Assembly (NCBI GenBank): GCA_014526335.1 | Contig: JACTAT010000013.1 | Location: 2,949,987 to 3,013,986, forward strand | Direction: 5' to 3' | Length of the DNA: 64,000 nt | DNA from: Chrysaora quinquecirrha | Taxonomy: Eukaryota; Cnidaria; Scyphozoa; Semaeostomeae; Pelagiidae | In this document: positions 52,701 to 62,095 of the stretch, piece after piece | Position numbering within the stretch: position 1 is the first letter of the stretch | Layout: each line of letters starts with the position of its first letter | The notes under the pieces: generated by a model | What the model was told of the DNA's origin: nothing | Database searches by the model: none | What the model saw: only the letters and a program-made list of their open reading frames with translations | Program-made: the position numbers and the translations under genes

Positions 52701-55700
52701 TTTGTCCGAAAGGACGAAGTTGTTGAAGGTGACTAAAACAGAAGTTGAGAGAGAAGTGTTGGTGTATAGCAAAGAACATCTTTGCAAGGTATAAATAAGT
52801 ATTAAGCTAAGCTAGTAGGTAATCTTAAAGTATTGATAAGGGGGAGGTGAAATAAAGGTGAAATGGTATTGTAAATGTCAGTCCCTAGGGTCTCACAAGT
52901 AGATAAACTAACGAAATCTCGTCTCTGGCTGCAACACTACCGTTGCTCGGATTCGAACCCGACCTCAATGAACTCCTGACACCACGAGCCAGCTGGATTA
53001 GACTACGACACCACAGCACCTTTCAGCGTCATATAAGCTTCATACATTGTTAAGAAATGAAGAAACTCTCACCTATTCCCGATGAACCAAGGAAAAGGAA
53101 TACCAGAGGGTGGTCTTCATCGTACCAGCCATTTTCCTTTCTTCTTATAGCTGAAAAGTTAAAAGAAACCTTTAGTATTCTCAAATTTCGAATATTAGAT
53201 GCAGGAGTTTTTTCTCTTTCCTATTTAAATGAATTAAAAGAACTGATGCCAGACTGGCATTGCGTTATGAAAATCATAGTACTTGGTATTGCACCATGAC
53301 CGAATCTTGTACCACAATATTATATATCGACTAGGAGGAACTATTTATTTTCAAAGGAATAAAATATACTAACCTGACGCGACAGCTGTAAGAGCTCCTT
53401 CTTGTCCGACAATCACTTCTCTGAATCGTTTTTCCAATGGAAACTTCTTCCTTTCTTCGGCTTCTTCCTTTTTCTTTTTCTCCAAGAACTAAGGAAAGAA
53501 AAGATTTCATACCATTGGGTCATTCTGAGATCAGCTTAGAATGAAAACTAAGAAGTCAGAGAATAAGAAATACATCTTAAACATGTTAAACCTTTTCTAA
53601 GTGCGATTCGATATATTTCCTATTCTGCTCCCTTGCACAGTATTCTTCTGCAGTATGTCCAGAACCGTCCTTTATTGTGGGATCGGCTCCTGAAGAAAAA
53701 CAAGAAAATACTCCAAGAAATCTTTGATAAATCAAGCAATAGGCTTATGACGACTTATGATACGATAGAAATAACGCCAAACAGTTGTAACTGCTAACTT
53801 ATCCACTTATTTTGACATGTCAACAACGAATCAGAACTTATAGGGTATAGTTGATGATCGCAGTCGCAAGGGCCCTAATGTCGACTACGACTGACGGGAA
53901 TCATGGGGAATCATTCGGCAACAAACGGCAGAAGTAGAACATGCCCAACTCTCTTGAACTGTGCGCCGACTAGAAGCTGTGAGATTGTAACAAGCTGCCA
54001 ACTAGTTGCCAGAGCACTTATGTCGACAGGTCAGTTGCTATGAATACTTTCCGAAAAATCGCCGATTAGCAGTCGGCAACTAGTTGTGTCCTAAGTCGAC
54101 ATAAGGCTGGCTGGCTTTTAACGGGCTATTGAATTCAAATAAAACGTGCATTGAGCTTAGGCAAAAACGTTCACTTGCAAGATGCGTCAATTAACGATCT
54201 TTATGGAAAACAGTATAATTTTGTAGCAGTGATTTGGGCCACCAAACTTGAAGTAAATCAAAGCTAACTAATCAAAGTAGTACTATGGTGCTAAATCTGC
54301 GAAAAACGACATAAAATATACCGCAAATGCAGTCAATTACCTGCTTCAAGTAAAAGCTTTAGGCATTCATAATCATCTGATAAGGCAGCATAATGCAATG
54401 GTGTAAATCCAGAAAAATCAGCATTTTGCTCAGATTGCCACAGAAATCATCTTCTCTCATGATAATAACTAAAACGAGATTTCAATCTTTGTTTTCAATA
54501 AGGTACAATAAAAAAATTGGGTATAAAGTGAATAGTTCTCCTAAACTCATGCAAATCAAATACGGTGAATAAGGGCAAGCTGGTAAGTCCAACCTTCCAT
54601 AACTCTTCTGTGCTGTCTTGCAGCTGTTTTGAATGGTGTGTTAAATTCCTCCGCAGCATTTGGGTCTGCACCAGCCTCAAGAAGAATCTGCACAGCTCTA
54701 AAAACAAATGCATTGTATGAAATACCATAAAGGTTTCTATGGCCAAAGACTTAATCATTACTACGAAAGTATACACCCTGTTTGTTGATCAATCTCAAAG
54801 ATCTTGGAATCCCAGTTTTCCTTTCCCATCAAGTGCAAATATTATAGCTTTTCCCAAATGTCAAAATGATTATTGGCAGACATATTCATCTTGCAGATGA
54901 TAATGATAAGAGCCCTTATTTTTTGCCCCCCTTTGCCTACTGATGGTGTTTGCCACTAAATACAACCAAGACCCTGCAATGAAGGTGAAATGGCATATTT
55001 AACGCCAGTAACTAGGATCTCAGTAGTAGGTTAACTAATCGAAACCTTATGACCCTAGCTACCATCAAACCCCAACCTTGCTGAGCTTCTGACACTACAA
55101 ACCAGATGGATTAGACAATGATGCCATTGAACCTTTAATTTCACAGCACCTATTGCTTACGCTTGAAAGCAATAGAACAGTTGATACAATAAAAGAGTAA
55201 AAACCTTGGGTTCCCATTTACAGCAGCTACATGAAGAGGAGTCCAGCCTAAAGGATGTCTTTCATTCACATCGTATCCTTCTGATATAAGCCTAGAAAAC
55301 AATAACAACTATTTAAATGTATGCAAACAAGCATGTATGACAATGCTTAACTTGATTAAGCTTTAAGCGTAACGAAGTCTACCTTTTAGTTCATACAAGT
55401 TGCCTTGGCTGACAGCTCTGCAGAGCTGCTCTGATTTACCTGCAAGAAAAACCCAAATAACAGGAACTATAATGATAATGTTAATTAGGATTACAGTTTC
55501 TATACAGATGTGTTACTTCTTAAATGTGAAACCAGCTTCATTTGCATTATCTACAACATTGAGATTCCATGCAATCCAACCTGGTGCCTGGTCCAAATGT
55601 GTGTTTGTAAGCAAGGAAAGAAATGGGCACATTAATTTGTCAATGTGGGGCCAGGCGAAGGCAGGTAGCATCACTACTGGTGTACCTGGCTGCAGAGTAT

Positions 55701-56426
55701 CATGCTTGCACACCAAAGATTTTGAATAAAACAATAGGCTAAAAATAGTGGCCCTTGCACACCACAGATGATCTTAACGAAAACTGCCATACTCTGCAAC
55801 CTGCCTGGTGTAGACCTGTCTTGTTGGAAAACTTGCTTGCATTCGCAGTTAGGCTTGCCCCTCTTCTATTTTTGACCTATTGTCATGTTGATTAATCTAT
55901 TGTTTACACAATCTGCTTGCAACTATTGGTAGGTCAAATCTTGAATGTTTCCACCTGGTAGACATGCAGCTAGTTGGGCTTCAATGAAAAACTGGAATGT
56001 TATCCAAAAGAATACCCAGGGGAGTCAAACAAACCAAACCCTACTTTCTACATGCTCACTTTTGGAAGAAGAATAACAGAAAGCAGCACTGCATAGAACA
56101 CTCCCAAACAGAGCAGTTTTGCATATTGCTGATGTTGACTTCATGCATTTGCTATTAAAATTATTGAAAATCCAGTCGATTCCTTCTCTTCTACCAGTTC
56201 CAGAATGTTTAGATGCTTTTCCACGGGTTAAGAATGTCTCTAATCTTGTAAATCTACGCTTTATTAGAGCAGGATTTCTTTGCACAAATGATGTGAACTG
56301 CTGAAGCCTTGTTAGTCTGGCCACCAAATGGGTCACCAGAAAAGGTCTCCTAACAAATCCAATCACTTTTTCACAGCCAAACATTTTGTATTTCTGCAAA
56401 TACTTAGCCTTCAAGCTGTGCTTCAA
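46784..56426 (-). CDS. CLPB: Mitochondrial ankyrin-AAA+ disaggregase CLPB (SKD3)
   Basis: ATP-driven disaggregase of the mitochondrial intermembrane space. Exons in transcript order: 56060-56426, 55383-55439, 55205-55291, 54594-54697, 54341-54468, 53592-53689, 53374-53488, 53073-53150, 52547-52602, 51927-51971, 51460-51567, 50746-50799, 50500-50656, 49859-49932, 49066-49185, 47831-47935, 46784-47002. Exon 1 is basic with a hydrophobic stretch ([15 protein letters not shown]) matching the human pre-ankyrin region. Ankyrin repeats: [47 protein letters not shown]+: Walker A GSSGIGKTELAK, pore loop [12 protein letters not shown], Walker B AVVLFDE, sensor VMTSNLAS, arginine finger region [11 protein letters not shown]-terminal [16 protein letters not shown]. 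It lacks the longer linker of the human long isoform. One base is missing in T runs 55384-55387 and 54424-54427. Many introns carry repeats. Confidence 0.97.
47341..47623. mobile_element. M1 palindromic MITE
   Basis: Left end GGCCCTGGCCAAACGTACA; right end TTATCGTTTGGTCAGGGCC. In the intron before the last CLPB exon. Confidence 0.82.
48449..48912. mobile_element. M3 inverted-repeat element
   Basis: Well-preserved terminal inverted repeats of about 45 bp: CTTTTCAAAGAGATCTGGGT at the left and ACCCAGATCTCTTTGAAAAG at the right. CLPB intron. Confidence 0.8.
49427..49790 (+). mobile_element. 5'-truncated non-LTR retrotransposon, C-terminal end of reverse transcriptase ORF
   Basis: About 118 codons with the familiar tail of LINE reverse transcriptases: [20 protein letters not shown], then [28 protein letters not shown] and [13 protein letters not shown] before a stop at 49787. 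The left edge is abrupt, as expected for 5' truncation. It lies in a CLPB intron in antisense orientation. The remaining ORF is open, so the insertion may be fairly young. Jockey/CR1-like by pattern; exact clade not determined. Confidence 0.82.
50165..50350 (+). mobile_element. tRNA-derived SINE, family II
   Basis: Full copy: GGCATCGTGGTGTAATCCAG (A-box region), GGTCAGGGTTCCAGCCCAG (B-box region), then GATTAGTTAGCCTACTACTG and GACTGGCGCTAAAACACC. CLPB intron. Confidence 0.68.
52038..52386. mobile_element. M2 MITE rich in GGATCC words, interrupted by a hairpin insert
   Basis: Starts GGCCCCGTTTACACAGGAA and ends CTCCCGTCTTAATGGGGTC, with GGATCTTTTGGATCCGTA inside. It is split by the 90 bp element at 52113-52202. 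CLPB intron. Confidence 0.75.
52113..52202. mobile_element. 90 bp inverted-repeat element nested in M2, 8-9 bp target duplication
   Basis: Near-perfect inverted repeat (AGCCTGCGAGCAGACTCC ... GTCTGCACGCAGGCT) bordered by GGTACGCAT at 52104-52112 and again at 52203-52211. An 8-9 bp target duplication suits a hAT-like non-autonomous element. Confidence 0.75.
52860..53022 (-). mobile_element. tRNA-derived SINE, family II, intact B box
   Basis: Minus strand has GTAGTCTAATCCAGCTGGCT and a textbook B box, GGTTCGAATCC. CLPB intron, ends 50 bp before an exon. Confidence 0.75.
53800..54115 (-). mobile_element. M4 dispersed repeat
   Basis: Reverse-complement counterpart of 30640-30965, with CTGTGCGCCGACTAG and TCGACAGGTCAGTTGC. 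CLPB intron. Confidence 0.65.
54975..55140 (-). mobile_element. tRNA-derived SINE, family II
   Basis: Minus strand: TTGTCTAATCCATCTGGTTT, then GATTAGTTAACCTACTACTG and TTACTGGCGTTAAA. CLPB intron. Confidence 0.65.
55425..55925 (+). repeat. 0.5 kb direct repeat, left copy (CLPB exon 2 start + intron 1)
   Basis: About 500 bp nearly identical to 57413-57912, offset 1988 bp. It includes the first 15 bases of CLPB exon 2, its acceptor and most of intron 1. Confidence 0.92.
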
Positions 56427-58098
56427 CTGTTCAGAAATGCATTAAGCACTACGTTAGGTCCCTTCCTTGGCATATTTAGTCTCGATTGAACAACAAATGC
56501 TGGATGATGTAACAATCTAATCTTCCTGCATGTGTGTTCTTGTTTTAAATTTTGCGCAGTGTTTCCACTTTTGAAATCTTGCTTTCCTTAAAACAGGGTC
56601 AAAATTTTTCAAAATTCCTTAAAATTCCTTAAACAAAAATTATGTTTTCCTTGAAAATTTCCTTGTCACTGTTATTCCAAAGTTTGCCGTGTTAGATTGC
56701 ATCTGGCAGTTTCTAACAATTACTATCAAGCATTTGCAGCTTATAAATAGCGAATTAAATTCCCTAAACTACAAAAGATGCACGTTCTTACTCTCTTTAT
56801 CCACGACTTGAAAAGTGGATCCTCTAGCCAAGAATCTTGAAATTACTGCTAGTATTTTTTCTTCTTTTCAGTAGTTAAGGCTGCACTTTTACCATCAAAT
56901 AAGTTTTGCTTCATCGTGCCGGTACATCAACTCCAATCGAAAATGATGTTTTGAGCGAAAAAGACGATTTGATTTATTTCAAAAAGAAACAAAATGTATT
57001 GCAAAACACGTGTATCCCTTACGATTTGTGTTGAATTATCATCACACGAAAGTGCTAATGGCTGTTTCATGGTAACTTTAAAGATAAAGGAATGCAACAT
57101 CCGACAAAAGTCTTTTGTTTTCCTCGCAAAGCCGTCAACATGTTCTTAAAGAGGCCGCTACAAACAAAATGATATTGCAATTTTTATGTCGCTGACACCT
57201 CAGACGCTTTATCTGTGTTGCGATGGGTGCATTTTTCTTTTTTGAAGTATAATATTTTACACACCAGAAAAAACAAACAAGGAAATTTTTTTGTTTGGAC
57301 AAAACGGTAAATTCTCTAAAAAATTCCTTAAATATTGCAATTCCTTAAAAAATTCCTTGTGAAGTCAAAAATTCCTTGATCTGAGGAAAATTCCTTGAAA
57401 GTGGAAACACTGGCTGCTCTGATTTACCTGCAAGAAAAACCCAAATAACAGGAACTATAATGATAATGTTAATTAGGATTACAGTTTCTATACAGATGTG
57501 TTACTTCTTAAATGTGAAACCAGCTTCATTTGCATTATCTACAACATTGAGATTCCATGCAATCCAACCTGGTGCCTGGTCCAAATGTGTGTTTGTAAGC
57601 AAGGAAAGAAATGGGCACATTAATTTGTCAATGTGGGGCCAGGCGAAGGCAGGTAGCATCACTACTGGTGTACCTGGCTGCAGAGTATCATGCTTGCACA
57701 CCAAAGATTTTGAATAAAACAATAGGCTAAAAATAGTGGCCCTTGCACACCACAGATGATCTTAACGAAAACTGCCATACTCTGCAACCTGCCTGGTGTA
57801 GACCTGTCTTGTTGGAAAACTTGCTTGCATTACATGATTAGGCTTGCCCTCTTCTATTTTGACCTATTGTCATGTTGATTAATCTATTGTTTACACAATC
57901 TGCTTGCAACTAATTTTGCGGCAATGTTGTGTTCGTCTCGATTTCACGATCCCCAAAAGAGGTTTGTAATGGCGGCTTGAAATCGATGTTGGAGACGTTT
58001 TCTTCTGACCTAAAATAGAGGAAATTCTCCGCAAAATAACCAAGAAAATAGTAAAAGATTATTTTAATCATAAATTTTTAAATATACCAAGAATCAAT
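56427..58098. other. Divergent CLPB / VMA21 upstream interval
   Basis: Must carry promoters for both genes. Includes the right copy of the 0.5 kb repeat and, at 56580-57400, many AAAATTCCTT words forming a low-complexity repeat. Confidence 0.5.
57413..57912 (+). repeat. 0.5 kb direct repeat, right copy upstream of CLPB exon 1
   Basis: Copy of 55425-55925, same orientation, about 1 kb upstream of the CLPB start. Most differences from the left copy are in the last 90 bp, including two one-base homopolymer differences. Confidence 0.92.
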
Positions 58099-58619
58099 AT
58101 GGACAGATTCGGCAAAACTGATGCAAGCTTTGGGTAAGAAAGACATGAGCTCTTCGTCTTCGACTTCATCAAGCAGTATTAGAGGGCCTAAGTTTTATTT
58201 ATGAGAAGAGAAGCCAATACACAGAGCACTAATTTTTAAGTTTCTTTCTTTTTGTTTTAGGCCAAAAGAAATGGGAGTTTTGAAAATTTTGCTGCTCTTT
58301 TCCGTTTTAATATTGATTGTCCCAGTTTTTGCATATTTTTTCATGAAATCATACATCTTTGAAGGTTGTATCATTGACATTCCTATTATTATTTCTCTAT
58401 CTACTATATCAATAAAACGTTGCTTTAATACGCTTCAAAGTAAAGCATGTGCTAACCTTATAACGTTTTCATTCTTTCTCAGGCATGCTAGGTTATCCAA
58501 ATGGATCCGTCAGTGCAGCAATTGGTACTGTGGTATTAATACACATAGTCATTGGATGGTACATATGGATTGCAGTCAAAGAGGAACAACGAGAGCAGCT
58601 CGTTATTAAGAAAGACTAA
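58099..58619 (+). CDS. VMA21: V-ATPase assembly factor VMA21
   Basis: Small two-helix ER membrane chaperone needed to assemble the Vo sector of the V-ATPase. Exons 58099-58133, 58261-58364, 58483-58619; phases match. The conserved core is intact: first helix VLKILLLFSVLILIVPVFAY, then FFMKSYIFEG (human TKSYIFEG), a short loop, and second helix AAIGTVVLIHIVIGWYIWI. The C-terminus is lysine-rich (VIKKD), in keeping with an ER-retrieval tail. Total about 91 residues, close to the human 101. The start at MDRFGKTDASFG was chosen because the exon ends in a good donor (GTAAGA). The exon 2 donor is GTTGTA, weak. Divergent from CLPB. An AATAAA at 58840-58845 is a likely poly(A) signal. Confidence 0.93.
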
Positions 58620-60119
58620 TCAACCTGCAGCTTCTTCTGACATCTGTGAAATTGCATATTCTTGGGCACTCAAAGAAAATTGCATCAAAATGCAAAATAA
58701 ATGATGTCTTTCTTTTAATCTATGCAGCACAACTGCAAACGTAGTTGTAAACGCTAAAGATTAATTTGAGAACTAGAAGAATTTTGAACGTTAAGGAAAT
58801 TCTTACCAATTTGAACTGTAATTTATGACTTTTATACCTAATAAATTGCTTCTGTTGTACCAACCTTACTAGCTTGCTTTAATCTGTATAGCATCTAAAA
58901 TTGCTGATTGCAAATGGGCCAGCTTGATAGACCACGCGCCCTCAGAAGTCAGCACCGGAAGACCTAATCGCAGAAACCTTAAGAATATTAGCATGCGCTT
59001 GATGTCTCGCGTGAAACATCACCAATTGGCCAATTCGCAACATCGATTTAGGAATGCCGCTGCCTGCCCGGCTGCCGCTGCCTGTCCGAATACGAGATTG
59101 AAATAGCCCACGTCGCCGCAGAAAAGCGTATCGCAGTCCGACCGTTCCAGCAGCCTGAAATTGGGGTTGTTATATCGCATCTCTGTTGCTTCGCTTTAGA
59201 GCGGCAACTTGATATTTATCCTCTATAGTTCCGAGCATAGAAAACTTATTACTCGCCTTATATTATATGGAACCTTGTGCGACACCTGAGGCAAATTCAT
59301 TAATTCTCCTTCAGAGAAAAGTTCACATAAAGAAAACTTGTTCCAATCTTTATTGGTTCATCTAGATTACACTACTGTACTTTCAATTTCTATTGGCGAT
59401 ATTTCTTCCCTGGCCTCGTTGCCGGTCTACACGATATGGTCTGATTTTATACCAATAATTCATCAGAATCTTCATTTACTCACGATGCCTTACGATGCCT
59501 AACAACTAATTGTGATATCATACTTTTTGCAACAGAGGTCTTGTGAACCGGGCTTATTCAACATAAACTCAAATATCTTTAGCTGTTTTTTCGTTTTTCC
59601 ACTACGTATTTCAAGTTTTATCATAAAAAAAGATTGCATAATAATCTAAAATTCATTTATATAAGTAAAACCCCGACTTTACCACCTACAGTAGTACAAC
59701 ATCAACATTGTGAAATAAAAATTGTTTAAGTACATTTCTATTAAACTGATTAAGCAAACGTTAGCTTCATATTAAGCTGCACATTGTAAATACATCTAAA
59801 AAGTTCTTTTTACACATTGATTACAACGATTTATACTAAAATTGTCGACACTACAGAAGATTATTTATTATACAGGTTAAAGTAAGTACGATCAAACGTT
59901 TGTGTTCTTGTCGATTTCAATGTCAATTTCAGCATTAAGCGTAATTTTTATGTCCATTTTATTGTCAATTTCTTTAAAAGAAGATTTTAAAACGTTTCTT
60001 CTGAAAAAGAATATAAGGAAATTTAAAAAATATTTTCAGTCACAAATTTTTATTGATATTCAATAGCAATTCTTTCTTGCAGTTAAACTGTAAAAGTAAA
60101 ATTCAGCAATCAAATTCGA
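58620..60119. other. 3' flanks of VMA21 and the fucosyltransferase gene
   Basis: Apart from the VMA21 poly(A) signal, only AT-rich sequence and a short CpG-containing patch at 58930-59150 are seen. Confidence 0.5.
58840..58845 (+). other. Putative poly(A) signal of VMA21
   Basis: AATAAA about 220 bp after the VMA21 stop codon on the coding strand. Confidence 0.45.
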
Positions 60120-61532
60120 TCAATCTCCAGAAATCACTCCTGTTCTCACCAGCTGCCCTTTAGCCAACTTATAACTCTTGCTATTTTTGCCGCAATCACG
60201 ATCTTTGTCCCAAAATTCGGCAAAACTCAGCAGCGTTCTGGCTGACTTTCTTTCGCCATGTAAAATCTTACATAGTTCGCATTGCCAGTAAAATTTGTCA
60301 ACTTGTCCCTGATTTTTTTCGAGTGAGTATTTCAGATAGTTTTTTGGATCATCGCTTGCACTCCGGGCTTTCTTGAAAGTCGGAGAAATGTATTCTTCAT
60401 CAAGGGCATTTATGAAGGTATTTTTGATCAATGCATCAGATTGGCATCCCCACAATACTGGCACTGCTTGCCATGCAGATATAGCATACCAATATTCTCT
60501 AGGGATGTATCCGTCGCAGTACTCGTCTAAGGCAATTGTAACAAATCTATACTGTTCAACAAATTTTACGCATTCGTCGCTAAATAGCTCAGAGCATGGC
60601 AGCTGTTTCGCTTCCTTCAGCTTCTTATCATCGTCACCATCGCACTTATCCAGCGTGTAAATGTCAATGACACCCTCCTCGCGCATTTTGCGGACGAAAC
60701 CACCAGACCATACCGATTTTGTGCATGATTTCACAATGCATAACATGAATTTTTTCTTGCCCTGTTTCACAAAGAAATCGTCGAGGTTTTCATTGTATTG
60801 TGCTACACTGGTCAAATTTACCGGAGATTGTCGAAACATCGACGGAAGAATTAAGTCATTAGGCCAATACGGGATTCTAACATCACTGTCCTTTTTATAC
60901 GTTATCGTAAGATCGAAAAACAGATCGTAATCCTCTGCGTCGAATTTCGTTTTCGTTGGAGTCACTCCTGATAAAAATACAAATTTACTCTGAGTGTCAC
61001 TTTGGCGTCTTGCTTTCTGAAATAGATTTAGATGCCTTTGACTTGGCATTTGCAATGCATTGAATACCACAGCTGAGCTTCTTGATGCCGCTGATGCATC
61101 AAGACTAATCGAGCAATCTTGACGTGAGCATTTATTATTCCAGTCAGTCGATGACCAAGTATCGAATTTTGACCAGATATTTCTCCCATACAAAACTATC
61201 AGCTTTTTTGTGGTTGTGGATCCTTTCGCATGAAACTGGTCCATGCTTTTGGGGATAATTTTGAAGCTATTGATCTCATCTTCTTGATTATCAACTTTTT
61301 TTATACTTCGAATTTCAGGTTTAGATTGGCAATTTGTAACCGGCGGTATTGACTTGTAAGTGTAAGAGGCGACGCACTGCCAAAACAAGACACCGCAGAC
61401 AAATGCTAAAATCAAACTTACCAAACGCCAGAATGTCGATACTCCTCCTGGTGAAAAATGAAACTTTTTGACGCGTCTTGGAGAGTAGACTGATAAGATT
61501 TCTGTAAGAGGAGACGACGAGTAAGATGCCAT
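60120..61532 (-). CDS. GT10 alpha-1,3-fucosyltransferase-like, single exon
   Basis: Type II Golgi membrane protein of 470 residues: short basic cytosolic tail, one TM helix at about residues 34-54 (LVSLILAFVCGVLFWQC), stem, then a luminal catalytic domain. GT10 marks are FDLTITYKKDSDVRIPYW (family TYRRDSDhhhPYG) around residues 220-240 and the donor-binding stretch DEYCDGYIPREYW followed by AVPVLWG (family C-DYhTEKh ... VPVVhG). The predicted reaction is transfer of fucose from GDP-fucose to a GlcNAc-containing acceptor. The sequence is divergent: the usual FEN before the cysteine reads LDE here and the TEK reads PRE, so activity or sugar choice may differ. No introns or frame breaks. No neighbour suggests the acceptor. 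Confidence 0.87.
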   Translation of the reverse strand: MASYSSSPLTEILSVYSPRRVKKFHFSPGGVSTFWRLVSLILAFVCGVLFWQCVASYTYKSIPPVTNCQSKPEIRSIKKVDNQEDEINSFKIIPKSMDQFHAKGSTTTKKLIVLYGRNIWSKFDTWSSTDWNNKCSRQDCSISLDASAASRSSAVVFNALQMPSQRHLNLFQKARRQSDTQSKFVFLSGVTPTKTKFDAEDYDLFFDLTITYKKDSDVRIPYWPNDLILPSMFRQSPVNLTSVAQYNENLDDFFVKQGKKKFMLCIVKSCTKSVWSGGFVRKMREEGVIDIYTLDKCDGDDDKKLKEAKQLPCSELFSDECVKFVEQYRFVTIALDEYCDGYIPREYWYAISAWQAVPVLWGCQSDALIKNTFINALDEEYISPTFKKARSASDDPKNYLKYSLEKNQGQVDKFYWQCELCKILHGERKSARTLLSFAEFWDKDRDCGKNSKSYKLAKGQLVRTGVISGD

Positions 61533-62057
61533 TATAATGTCAGAATGTGGAAAATAAAGACACGGCCTACTGGCTTAGATAATTTCGTACGTCCCAAGTC
61601 ACCGCAGAAATGCGCTGTTTCAGAAATATAATGGTAAATATGTTCCCGTGAGGAGAGAAGAACAAAAAGACAAAAGGACTTACGTTTTCGCTTTGTCTGC
61701 AAAAATCTCGTAAGTAGATAGGAATGATGTTCTTTTATGTATTGTAATCGATGAAACTAACAAAGTACAATCAGATGAATAGAGTAGTTAAAATGAAGAA
61801 GAAAGAAAGTCGTTGACGCATGGAAAACCATTTCGAGAATGAACGTTTTGGTTGGATCATGGAATGGGACTGTTCATTGTTTATAACTGTTATGGTCACG
61901 GAAGGCAGCTGCCTGTCATTGACCAATACCGAATACCGAAAACAACAGTTTCCACGGCATAGATTAACGTTACCAAGTGTAACACCTTGGCAACGTAATG
62001 ACGACAATTCGCCCACGACTTTTTTCCCAAAGCCACCCACCCATAGCCTGTGTTCAT

Positions 62058-62095
62058 CTAAAATAATGAAGATTTCATGCTTCATTATTTTAGAT
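62058..62095. repeat. 38 bp hairpin
   Basis: CTAAAATAATGAAG pairs exactly with CTTCATTATTTTAG around an 8-base loop. No transcript context known. Confidence 0.7.

Noticed and set aside
52860..53022. Functional tRNA gene
   Set aside because: The B box is good but the region cannot be folded into a full cloverleaf with paired acceptor ends; similar copies elsewhere mark it as a SINE.
54495..54593. Longer CLPB exon 4 including [17 protein letters not shown]
   Set aside because: The shorter exon joins in phase to VIIMREDDF and matches the CLPB form without the extra linker.
55513..57722. Identical 73-residue frame present twice (55513-55734 and 57501-57722)
   Set aside because: It lies in CLPB intron 1 and its duplicate; the identity comes from the DNA duplication, with no sign of protein selection.
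55425..57912. LTR retrotransposon bounded by 0.5 kb direct repeats
   Set aside because: The interval holds CLPB exon 1, no reverse transcriptase, and the repeat contains a CLPB exon border, so LTRs are not a good explanation.
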